A stretch of 12,044 nucleotides of DNA from Thermoplasmata archaeon (GTDB lineage Archaea > Thermoplasmatota > Thermoplasmata > Lutacidiplasmatales > UBA184). Below are positions 1 through 6,105 of the stretch, piece by piece (the stretch's first letter is position 1; the number at the start of each line of letters is the position of its first letter). The notes beneath the pieces are model-generated. The model ran no database searches. It was given only the letters and a program-made list of their open reading frames with translations, and was not told the origin of the DNA. The translations under genes and the position numbers were made by a program. The DNA lies in the NCBI GenBank assembly GCA_022750355.1, contig JAKIVW010000002.1:1-12044 (forward strand), given 5' to 3'.

Positions 1-33
1 GGCGGGTCGCGGGCCCGGTCGAGGGAGAAGGGG

Positions 34-1935
34 ATGGCAGGCGGGCCAACCACGAAGGACCGGTTCACGGCCCTCGACACGCTGGCCGTCGTTCGCGAGG
101 TCCGGGCGCTCGACCGAACGCACGTCGACAAGGCGTTCGACCTCGCCGAGGCGGGTTGGTCGCTGGCCCTGCGAACCCGAGGAGAGGGGAAGCGGGAACT
201 CCTGCTGGTGCCGGGGCGGTATGCGGCCCTCCTCCCGTTCGGTTCCGAACGGTCCGAGGAACTCTCCCCCTTCGCCCGCGAACTTCGCCGACTCCTCACC
301 GGCGCGGCGGTCGACCGGGTCGCCGAGCCGGCGGGCGAGAGATTTCTCGAGATCGCGTTCACGCGGGGGGATACCTCGTCCGAACTGTTGCTCTCGTTGG
401 AGATGTTCGGCACCGGCAACGTGACGGTCGCGCTCGGCGGGAAGATCGCGGCCGTCGCCTTTACTCGGCGCTGGGCCCACCGACTGGTCCGCGTGGGGGC
501 CGAGTACGCTCGCCCCCCGACCAGGACCGACCCCTGGGAACTCGCGGAGCCGTCGATCGAGGAGATCCTCACCCGCTCCCGAACCGACCTCACCAGCACC
601 TTGGCGGCGCGTTTCGGCCTGGGGGGTCCGCTGGCCGAGGAGCTCATCGCTCGAATGCAGGTCGATGGCGCCGAGCCTTCGACCGCGGCTCCGGCGGAGC
701 GCGCCCGTTCCCTTCGCACCGTGTTGGCCGAGCTTCGAGGAGAACTCGGGGACCGACCGGCGGGATTCTTGTACCTTCGGGACGGGGCCTTCGTGGATGC
801 GACGCCGTACCCTTCGCGGCGGTGGGTAGGGGTGGCCGGCGTCACCGAGGAACGACGGCCGACATTCTCGGAGGCGTCCCGGGAATACTTCCGGGGCATC
901 GTAATCATCCCGCCGACCGCACGAGAAGCGGAGGTGAGCTCCGAAAAGAAGGAGATCGAGCGCATGCTCGAGCGTCAGAACCAGGCGATCGTCGAACTGA
1001 CCGCGGAGATCGAGGGGCTTCAGGCGGGTGCGGAGACGATCCTGGCCCACTACACCGAAGCGCAAGTCGCGCTCGAGCAGGCCCGCGCGGCCGGAACTTC
1101 GGAACGTCACGTGAAGGTCGAGTTGGGCGGACGTCCGATCGTACTCGAGATCACGGCCTCTCCCCGAGAGTCAGCACAGAAGTTGTTCGAAGAAGCCAAG
1201 CGGCGGTCCGGCAAGCTCGCCGGCGCCCGTGCGGCGCTCGCCGATACGGCCGCCCGCACCGTGGCCCCCGCGCCGCCCCGGACCCCGAGCGCCACCGGCC
1301 CGTCCGGCGTCCTCTTGCCGGTCAAGAAACCATTCTGGTTCGAGAAGTTCCGATGGTTCATCAGTACCGAAGGGGCGATCGTGATCGCCGGCCGGGACGC
1401 CCCATCCAACGACCTCATCGTCCGCCGGAACCTCAAGGACGGGGACTTCTACCTGCACGCCGACCTCCACGGGGCGGCCAGCGTGATCGTGAAACGACCG
1501 ACCGGAACGATCGTGGTCGGGGAACCGACGCTGCGAGAAGCGGCCCAGTGGGCGGTCTCGTTCTCCAAAGCGTGGCGGGCCGGGTTCGCCTCGGGAACGG
1601 CTTTCTGGGTCAACCCCGACCAAGTCTCGAAGGCCGCCGCGTCCGGCGAGTTCGTCCCCCGCGGAGCCTGGGTGATCCACGGGACCAAGAATTTCGTTCG
1701 GGACGTGCCACTCGAGATCGCCCTCGGGATCGTCACCTACGAGGGGGGCCAACGTTGGACCGCTGCTCCGGAATCCGCCGTCCGGTCCCGCGGAGAGGTC
1801 CGCGCGGTGCTCCGACCGGGCGAGGAACGCGACCGGGCGACCATCGAGCGCTCGCTCGCGGAGTCCCTGGGAGTCTCCCGATCGTTGCTCCAATCCCTGT
1901 TGCCGGCCGGGGGCATCTCGGTCCTGCGGACGTAG
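34..1935 (+). CDS. rqcH: RqcH/Rqc2-type NFACT protein (ribosome quality control)
   Basis: A 633-residue NFACT-family protein, the archaeal RqcH/Rqc2 homologue. Family members bind peptidyl-tRNA-obstructed large ribosomal subunits; bacterial RqcH adds C-terminal alanine tails that mark stalled nascent chains for degradation. The NFACT-N domain covers about residues 10-170, starting with the family-typical stretch LDTLAVVREV. A helix-hairpin-helix-like part lies near 190-212, a coiled coil near 295-350, and the NFACT-R (RNA-binding) domain near 430-560 with GRDAPSND and DFYLHADLHGAASVIV. The archaeal C-terminal tail has the ending LLPAGG. The ATG at 34 is preceded by GAGGGAG (21-27) with 6 nt spacing, and the downstream protein aligns with the family from residue 11, so this start is well supported. 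The usual D-R catalytic pair of NFACT-N appears as E102-R103. The 3' 199 bp overlap a convergent minus-strand frame. The family call is near certain; tailing activity in this archaeon is inferred. Confidence 0.95.
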   Translation: MAGGPTTKDRFTALDTLAVVREVRALDRTHVDKAFDLAEAGWSLALRTRGEGKRELLLVPGRYAALLPFGSERSEELSPFARELRRLLTGAAVDRVAEPAGERFLEIAFTRGDTSSELLLSLEMFGTGNVTVALGGKIAAVAFTRRWAHRLVRVGAEYARPPTRTDPWELAEPSIEEILTRSRTDLTSTLAARFGLGGPLAEELIARMQVDGAEPSTAAPAERARSLRTVLAELRGELGDRPAGFLYLRDGAFVDATPYPSRRWVGVAGVTEERRPTFSEASREYFRGIVIIPPTAREAEVSSEKKEIERMLERQNQAIVELTAEIEGLQAGAETILAHYTEAQVALEQARAAGTSERHVKVELGGRPIVLEITASPRESAQKLFEEAKRRSGKLAGARAALADTAARTVAPAPPRTPSATGPSGVLLPVKKPFWFEKFRWFISTEGAIVIAGRDAPSNDLIVRRNLKDGDFYLHADLHGAASVIVKRPTGTIVVGEPTLREAAQWAVSFSKAWRAGFASGTAFWVNPDQVSKAAASGEFVPRGAWVIHGTKNFVRDVPLEIALGIVTYEGGQRWTAAPESAVRSRGEVRAVLRPGEERDRATIERSLAESLGVSRSLLQSLLPAGGISVLRT

Positions 1936-2558
1936 AGTCGCTCCACGTCTTCCGCCGCGAACGCGTCGCCCCGGATCCGCGAGGTGTGCCCCCGGGCCCG
2001 CACGGCGGAGATCCATAGGGGACGGCCTTCGACCAGCACTTGCGTACCGACTTCGAACCGCGTGCCCGGGCTGTATTGCAAACGCGTGGCGCGCGTGAGA
2101 CGACCGACCACGATGGAGACCTTCACCGAGGGGGGGCCTTCGTGGGTGGCCCAGAGGGTGGCGATATCCTCCGTCCTCGCGTCGGGAGCTCGCCGACCGT
2201 TCCGGAGGTCGATGCGGCGGACACGCAGGGCAGGATCCATTGACGGCAGTCCCGACCCGACCAGGAGCCGCCGGTGCCGCGGGAACGCGACGGTGGACCG
2301 AACCGAGCGGTCGTGCTCGGAGACGACGAGCTGGACCGGGACGGTCGCCTCGGGGAGCGACTCGAACGGGTGGGTCAGGTGGCATTCTCGACACCGGGCG
2401 ATCCCGCGGACCGCGCCGGTTCCGGGTCGGCTCGGGAGGACGCGGAGGACCCGATGAGCGGTCTCCCGACGACAGCCGTCACAGAAGATCTGGGCGGCGG
2501 CGATGTGGGAGCTGGCCGCGGCGGGTGCTTCGGCAGGTGGGTCGTTGGGTTCGGTCAT
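1737..2558 (-). CDS. HVO_0476-type archaeal zinc-finger protein with antisense C-terminal extension
   Basis: A 273-residue frame that I recognise as the uncharacterised archaeal HVO_0476 zinc-finger family. An N-terminal zinc ribbon is formed by C26/C29 and C56/C59 (CDGC and CREC), inside a stretch reading IFCDGC...HRVLRV...IARCREC. It is followed by a beta-rich region with the segments VKVSIVVG, PGTRFEVGT and DVERLYVRR. No enzymatic motif is visible and no function is known to me; a nucleic-acid-associated role would only be a guess from the zinc ribbon. The ATG at 2558 lies 28 nt behind the stop of the upstream glycosyltransferase, with no clear Shine-Dalgarno sequence, so co-transcription with it is likely. 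The conserved part ends near residue 210. The last roughly 65 residues (below position 1936) are a low-complexity Ser/Arg/Thr/Pro tail read antisense to the rqcH 3' end, with the TAG at 1739-1737. The gene is likely real; the tail's status is uncertain. Confidence 0.78.
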   Translation of the reverse strand: MTEPNDPPAEAPAAASSHIAAAQIFCDGCRRETAHRVLRVLPSRPGTGAVRGIARCRECHLTHPFESLPEATVPVQLVVSEHDRSVRSTVAFPRHRRLLVGSGLPSMDPALRVRRIDLRNGRRAPDARTEDIATLWATHEGPPSVKVSIVVGRLTRATRLQYSPGTRFEVGTQVLVEGRPLWISAVRARGHTSRIRGDAFAAEDVERLYVRRTEMPPAGNRDWSNDRETPRDSASERSMVARSRSSPGRSTARTSPRDRTADSGAAVQRWPPS

Positions 2559-2586
2559 CCGATGATTCCCGGCTAGCGCCGGCTCC

Positions 2587-3471
2587 CTATCTCGACTCCG
2601 ATGCGCCCGAAGGGGTCGACGCGGTCGGAGGCTCGGGGGGCCGAGCGGTGACGTCCCGGTCGACGATCTCCTGACCGTCGCGGGCGAAGAATCCCTGCAC
2701 GTACGCCAGAAGTCCCAACACGAGGCCAGCGCCCAACCGGGCGGGTGTCCGTCGAGTCAGCCAAAGGAGTCGCCCGTATTCGGTGTACCGGAACCCCATG
2801 ACCCGAAATCGTCGCGCCGCCCACATCGTGTGTACCGCACGGCCCCACGGCGAGAAATTGGGCGCGAATCCCGCGGGCCGGGGCTTCAGGTCCGCGGCCA
2901 AGTTCGGTAGGACGAACCGTTCGATCTCGAACCCGGCTCGGAAGGCCCGTAAGAGCAGCGGGGGATCTTCCCGTTCCTGAACGTCCGGATAGCCTCCCGT
3001 CCGCTCAAAGGCGGGCCGGCGCCACGCGTAGAATCGAGTGAGCGAGGGGTCCCGATCCAACATCCCCACGGTGAAGATGAGACCGACACTCGGCCGGGTC
3101 CGGAGCCGCTCGGCAACGACCAGGATGGCCCCGGGGGCGTACCGGTTGTCGCCATCCACCTGGGTGAGAACGATGGGGGATCGCGCGGTCGCCACCGCCA
3201 AGTTTCGACCGATCCCTCGATTGCACCGCCGGCTCACGACGACCAGTTCGGGAGACTCGGCCGCCGTCCGGTCCAGGAATTCCTTGGTCCCGTCCGTGGA
3301 GAGGGCGTCGACGACCACGACTTCTCCCCCGGAACCCGCCAGGGGGAGGATCGATCCGAGGGACTCGGCGATCGTGTCGATGTTGTTCCGCACCGTCATC
3401 GTGACGGAAAACCAGGGGGTCGACGACGAAGGGTCGCCCGCCCCTGCGGATTCCTGGACCAGTTCCCCCAT
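2587..3471 (-). CDS. Family 2 glycosyltransferase with hydrophobic C-terminal segment
   Basis: A 294-residue GT-A-fold family 2 glycosyltransferase, transferring a sugar from a nucleotide or lipid-phosphate donor. Visible family features are the N-terminal strand FSVTMTVRNN (21-30), the VVVVDALSTDGT nucleotide-binding segment (51-62), RGIGRNLAVA (85-94), the metal-binding DxD in QVDGDNRY (D106, D108), and a downstream acidic element EREDP (166-170). Residues about 246-262 (ARLGAGLVLGLLAYVQGFF region) form a short hydrophobic stretch that could anchor the protein at the membrane; a low-complexity Pro/Ser/Thr tail follows. The ATG at 3471 was chosen over an ATG at 3528 because the longer form overlaps the upstream epimerase and adds no family residues. 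The GGTG before it overlaps the epimerase stop codon, so the two genes are almost certainly translated from one transcript. Donor and acceptor cannot be told from sequence. Confidence 0.88.
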   Translation of the reverse strand: MGELVQESAGAGDPSSSTPWFSVTMTVRNNIDTIAESLGSILPLAGSGGEVVVVDALSTDGTKEFLDRTAAESPELVVVSRRCNRGIGRNLAVATARSPIVLTQVDGDNRYAPGAILVVAERLRTRPSVGLIFTVGMLDRDPSLTRFYAWRRPAFERTGGYPDVQEREDPPLLLRAFRAGFEIERFVLPNLAADLKPRPAGFAPNFSPWGRAVHTMWAARRFRVMGFRYTEYGRLLWLTRRTPARLGAGLVLGLLAYVQGFFARDGQEIVDRDVTARPPEPPTASTPSGASESR

Positions 3472-3478
3472 GGCGCAC

Positions 3479-4438
3479 CTAGCCCGCAGAGGGAGGACGG
3501 AGCAGTTCCCGGATCGTGTCGTCCACACGATGGCCGATGGGCAGCCCGAGCGTTCGAGCCGTCCGTTCCCGGGCCACGGAAAACTCCGGGTCGATCAGCT
3601 CGATCGCAGCCCTCGGGTTGGGTACGACCTCGACCCGAAGGTCCGCCGCCCCGGGGTGCGTCTCCCTCCAGATGCGGACGAACTTGTCCGCCACTTCGAG
3701 GACCGAGTAGGCCTCGTCCCCCGCGCAGTTGAACAGGTAGGTTTGCACGGAGGGATGGGCCCGGACGAACCGGGCGGTCGCGAGCCAATGGGCGAGCACG
3801 TCCTCGATGTGAATGAAATTCCGGCGCTGGGTCCCGGGGGCGTTGACGAGCAGTCGTCCTTCGGCCGCTTGCCGTGAGAACAGGTTGATGACGTTCCCCT
3901 TCCCGATCGTCCGATCGTTAGCGGTGTACGAGCCGTAGACGTTGCTCATCCGGATGACGACGTTAGTGGCGGTCCTCCCCTCCTCGGGGCCGAAGACGAT
4001 CTGCTCCCCGTCGGCCTTCTGCCGAGCGTACTCGTGCGTGGGTCGGGCGGGCGTGTCCTCCGTGACCGGCAGAACGGCCGGATGGCCCACGACCGCAAAA
4101 CTGCTGGCGAATACGAGCGGGACCCGATGAGCGCGCATCGCCTCCACCAATCGGCGGGTGCCGGCGATGTTGACCCTCTGGCTGCCCTCCGGGTCGGCGG
4201 CGCATGCCATGACGCCGGAGACCGCTCCGAGGTGAAGGACCAGGTCGGACCCGGCCAGAAGTCCGAGAGCTTCGGGGCTGGCGAAATCGAGTTCCCGAAC
4301 CGGCCAGGCGTCGTATTCGATCCGGAGCGGGCCTGAGTGATCGTCGACCAAGATGAGTTCGTGCCCCTCAGCGGCGAGGCGGGGAATGAGGGCCCCACCG
4401 ATGAATCCGGAGGCGCCGGTCACGCCGATCTTGGCCAT
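3479..4438 (-). CDS. NAD-dependent nucleotide-sugar epimerase/dehydratase (extended SDR)
   Basis: A 319-residue extended short-chain dehydrogenase/reductase of the nucleotide-sugar epimerase/dehydratase group. The Rossmann motif TGASGFIG (7-14, glycines 8, 11, 14) is followed by an acidic residue at the end of strand 2 (VDD, 31-33), which favours NAD over NADP. The catalytic set is Ser112/Ser113 in FASSFAVVG, Tyr137 and Lys141 (YARQK). RMSNVYG (163-169) and the RRNFIHIEDV element are typical of enzymes acting on UDP- or GDP-linked sugars. The full family length is present. It sits between two glycosyltransferases and 7 nt ahead of the second, so it probably makes the activated sugar that one of them uses. 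No Shine-Dalgarno sequence precedes the ATG at 4438, but an AT-rich box lies 25 nt upstream, suggesting its own leaderless transcript. The exact substrate is unknown: UDP-glucose 4-epimerase-like is one option, a dehydratase another. Confidence 0.9.
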   Translation of the reverse strand: MAKIGVTGASGFIGGALIPRLAAEGHELILVDDHSGPLRIEYDAWPVRELDFASPEALGLLAGSDLVLHLGAVSGVMACAADPEGSQRVNIAGTRRLVEAMRAHRVPLVFASSFAVVGHPAVLPVTEDTPARPTHEYARQKADGEQIVFGPEEGRTATNVVIRMSNVYGSYTANDRTIGKGNVINLFSRQAAEGRLLVNAPGTQRRNFIHIEDVLAHWLATARFVRAHPSVQTYLFNCAGDEAYSVLEVADKFVRIWRETHPGAADLRVEVVPNPRAAIELIDPEFSVARERTARTLGLPIGHRVDDTIRELLRPPSAG

Positions 4439-4460
4439 CGTCGGCGCTATCGAGGGCCTG

Positions 4461-4466
4461 TTAAAG
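4461..4466 (-). promoter_or_regulatory. TATA-like box for the sugar epimerase gene
   Basis: CTTTAA read on the minus strand lies in an otherwise GC-rich 45-nt gap, centred about 25 nt before the ATG at 4438. This is the spacing expected for an archaeal TATA box driving a leaderless mRNA, and no Shine-Dalgarno sequence is present. The purine-rich BRE that often precedes such boxes is not convincing. Confidence 0.5.
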
Positions 4467-4483
4467 CGTTCATGGGTGCGAGG

Positions 4484-5464
4484 CTACCCCAGTCGCCAGC
4501 GACGTTCGCTGGACCGGAACAGGAGGCGGCGGGCGAGCGCCGGAGACCCCGTGGCTACGAGGGCGGTCAGCAAGACTCCCCGATCCCGTCGCCCGGCATG
4601 ACGCCGAAGCGCCCGGATCGCCGCGCTTCGGGGCTGTCGACCGGCCTCCAGGTCGGCGAAGAATCGGAACCCTTCGGTCGCTTCCGTCAGGTAGACCGAC
4701 ATCGGAGCGGAGGGACCGAATCGTTCGACCGAGAGACGAGCCAGCGTGCCGTTCGATTGGGCGAACCGCTCGCAGGTCGTCTGGTGACGGGCCCGGAACT
4801 CCGCCGGCGACGTCCCACGGGTGTGAGACATGTTGGCCCCGTGGAGGCGGAGCATCGTGAGTGGATCGGCACCGAGCAGGATGGGGCGGCGGCTGAGCAG
4901 CGCGACGACCAACCAGAACAGGTCGGCGGACCACCCCGCCTCCCGGAACGGAACCAACCACTCGGTCGCCCAAGTTCGGCGGACGACCGTGGATGAGTTG
5001 TTTCCGGGCCACAACGTGCGGACGAGGGATTCGAAGTCCTTTCCATCCCACCGATCGAACGCTTCCGGATGTTTGTCGGCGAGCTCCCGGTGACTGGCCG
5101 CCACCGGCTGGCCCAGGGCGTCGATCGGTCGATGGGCGTTGCAAAAGTAGACGAGGTCGGGATCTGCACCGAACAGCGCCCGCAAGCGGGGGACCTTCTC
5201 GGGCGCCCAAAGGTCGTCATCGTCGAGGAACCCGACGACGTCGGATTGACTCGCCTCGAGCCCGCAGGCTTCCTTCTCGTTCGTGTCGGGGGTCGCACAC
5301 GGGATGTCCTTGTACCGCCCCTCACATCCTTCGATCGGACCCGCAAAATTTCGGACGACCAGCACCTCATCCGCACCCCCGTCCAGGGCCGATCGGACGG
5401 CGAACGGTAGGAATTCGCGACGGTCGTGGGCCGTGACGACGGCGGCCACTCGGATCGGCGTCAC
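4484..5464 (-). CDS. Family 2 glycosyltransferase, GTG start
   Basis: A 326-residue family 2 glycosyltransferase. It begins with the typical first strand and loop (IRVAAVVTAHDRREFLPFAV) and has the acidic metal/nucleotide-binding motif GFLDDDDLWAPEK (D81-D84), the segment WPGNNSSTVVRR (152-163), an acidic candidate catalytic base at D181 (WSADLFW) and the conserved-looking LRLHGANMSH (205-214). No signal peptide or transmembrane span is visible, so it is probably cytoplasmic or peripheral. The frame stays open upstream to 5596, but that extension runs through the tRNA-Pro gene and has no family similarity. The GTG at 5464 has GGAGGA 8 nt before it and starts exactly at the domain, so I take it as the start. 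With the following epimerase and second glycosyltransferase it probably builds a surface or lipid-linked glycan; the sugars involved cannot be inferred. Confidence 0.87.
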   Translation of the reverse strand: MTPIRVAAVVTAHDRREFLPFAVRSALDGGADEVLVVRNFAGPIEGCEGRYKDIPCATPDTNEKEACGLEASQSDVVGFLDDDDLWAPEKVPRLRALFGADPDLVYFCNAHRPIDALGQPVAASHRELADKHPEAFDRWDGKDFESLVRTLWPGNNSSTVVRRTWATEWLVPFREAGWSADLFWLVVALLSRRPILLGADPLTMLRLHGANMSHTRGTSPAEFRARHQTTCERFAQSNGTLARLSVERFGPSAPMSVYLTEATEGFRFFADLEAGRQPRSAAIRALRRHAGRRDRGVLLTALVATGSPALARRLLFRSSERRWRLG

Positions 5465-5481
5465 CGGAAGCGTCCTCCGGT
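5463..5481 (-). promoter_or_regulatory. Strong Shine-Dalgarno site inside a potential start-codon hairpin
   Basis: GGAGGA (5478-5473, minus strand) sits 8 nt before the GTG at 5464 and decides that start. ACCGGA (5481-5476) is fully complementary to TCCGGT (5468-5463) across a 7-nt loop, so the first half of the ribosome site and the first two bases of the start codon could be paired. The complementarity is seen directly; any regulatory effect is inference. This is the clearest Shine-Dalgarno site in the window. Confidence 0.5.
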
Positions 5482-5516
5482 CTCGAGAAGGGTCGTCAGG
5501 ACGGCCCGACCTCGAG
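5482..5516 (-). other. Stem-loop between tRNA-Pro and the glycosyltransferase
   Basis: CTCGAG at 5482-5487 and again at 5511-5516 can pair, continued by GTCG (5492-5495) with CGAC (5507-5510) after a 4-nt one-sided bulge, closing an 11-nt loop. It lies in the 92-nt gap between the tRNA 3' end and the glycosyltransferase start. No T-run follows, so it does not look like an archaeal terminator. It may be a leader structure or simply chance in GC-rich DNA. Confidence 0.3.
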
Positions 5517-5556
5517 CGCGTCGGCGATCGGTCGGAGCGCGCCGTGTCCCACCGGA

Positions 5557-5665
5557 TGGGGCTGCCCGAATTTGAATCGGGGTCCCGAGCTCCCAAAGCT
5601 CGAAGGATGGACCAATAGAGCGGACCGAGGTGAGCGCCTCGGGCCCGTAGCTACCCCACAGCCCC
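5557..5665 (-). tRNA. tRNA-Pro(TGG) with a noncanonical D-loop intron
   Basis: On the minus strand the acceptor stem GGGGCTG (5665-5659) pairs with CAGCCCC (5564-5558), with discriminator A at 5557 and no encoded CCA. The anticodon arm is perfect: CGAGC (5602-5598), loop TTTGGGA with anticodon TGG at 5595-5593, then GCTCG (5590-5586). The variable region is 4 nt (GGAC). The T arm is CCCGA, loop TTCAAAT, TCGGG. Position 8 is T; the D-arm starts GGGT-AGC and resumes at TTGGTCCATCCT, but 34 extra bases separate these parts. Removing them gives a 75-nt tRNA of archaeal proline type (AGCTTGGTCC D-loop). The anticodon loop is uninterrupted, so this is not the usual 37/38 intron. The gene starts 10 nt after the UPF0179 stop and has no clear promoter, so it may be excised from the upstream transcript. 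Confidence 0.9.
5615..5648 (-). other. Predicted 34-nt tRNA intron in the D-loop (after position 17)
   Basis: The insert can be bounded as 5648-5615 or 5649-5616; both give the same mature tRNA because a T flanks each side. It carries a perfect hairpin, CCGAGG (5642-5637) with CCTCGG (5630-5625) around a 6-nt loop, extended by CGG (5647-5645) with CCG (5623-5621) beyond a small internal loop. With the first boundary choice, 3-nt bulges CTA and ATT flank a central helix of GTAG against CTCT that has one mismatch and one G-T pair. This is a relaxed bulge-helix-bulge of the kind cut by archaeal tRNA splicing endonuclease. The insertion is clear; the exact cut sites are inferred. Confidence 0.75.
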
Positions 5666-5675
5666 GCATCGGCGA

Positions 5676-6104
5676 CTAGACCGCGTCCACCCGTTTCAAC
5701 GTTCGGCCGATCAGGCACTCGGCCGGGCCCGGGTCGACCCGTTCGATGCGGTACCGTTGTTTGGGTGGGAGCGCGGGACCCGCGCAGACCCACCAGTTGG
5801 GGCAATCGAGGCGTCGGCAGGAATATCGCCCGGTCTCGACGGAGCTCCCGACCACGGCGCTTCGGGCCTCGACGACCAGCGTGCGGGGGACCGCCTTGAC
5901 CTCGACGACATTCGCTTCGGTCTCCTGGAGGGCACAGGGATGCTTGACGGTCCGAACCTTTGTGACGGAGTACCGACGGCCCACGTCCAGCGTCAGGCAG
6001 GCGTGGCGGTACGGGCAGGTCCGACAGATCGGTGCCCCACCCTCGTAGACGAATTCGAACCCCTCGTGCGCTTCCGCGATCGCCAGCAGCGTGATCTCCG
6101 CCAT
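5676..6104 (-). CDS. UPF0179 family cysteine-rich protein
   Basis: A 142-residue protein of the archaeal UPF0179 family, whose function is unknown to me. It holds eight cysteines: C27, C30 and C36 in CRTCPYRHAC, C57 in KHPCAL, C96, C101 and C107 in the second cluster (SCRRLDCPNWWVC), and C130 near the end. Such spacing suggests two metal sites, zinc or iron-sulfur. Other family hallmarks visible are the LDVGRRYSVTKVRTVKHPC region (39-57) and ANVVEVKAV (64-72). There is no signal peptide or membrane span. The ATG at 6104 follows the egsA stop codon after a single base, so translation of the two is very likely coupled, and a lipid- or redox-linked role is possible but unproven. The stop is 10 nt from the tRNA-Pro gene. 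The family call is confident; the biochemical role is open. Confidence 0.87.
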   Translation of the reverse strand: MAEITLLAIAEAHEGFEFVYEGGAPICRTCPYRHACLTLDVGRRYSVTKVRTVKHPCALQETEANVVEVKAVPRTLVVEARSAVVGSSVETGRYSCRRLDCPNWWVCAGPALPPKQRYRIERVDPGPAECLIGRTLKRVDAV

Positions 6105-6105
6105 G

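Noticed and set aside
156..2018. 620-residue open frame overlapping rqcH in another plus-strand frame
   Set aside because: Arg/Gly/Pro-rich shadow translation with no recognisable family; the rqcH frame carries all NFACT motifs.
1171..2394. 407-residue minus-strand frame under rqcH and the zinc-finger gene
   Set aside because: Low-complexity Arg/Pro/Gly shadow of the two real genes.
5482..5516. Stem-loop as a transcription terminator after tRNA-Pro
   Set aside because: No T-rich tract follows on either strand, so archaeal termination there is not supported; listed only as a stem-loop.
5465..5596. N-terminal extension of the glycosyltransferase to the ATG at 5596
   Set aside because: It would translate half of the tRNA-Pro gene, has no family similarity, and the GTG at 5464 has a strong Shine-Dalgarno site.
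5615..5649. The D-loop insert as a C/D box RNA or a mobile insertion
   Set aside because: It is only 34 nt, lacks paired C and D boxes, and has no terminal repeats or target duplication beyond a single T.
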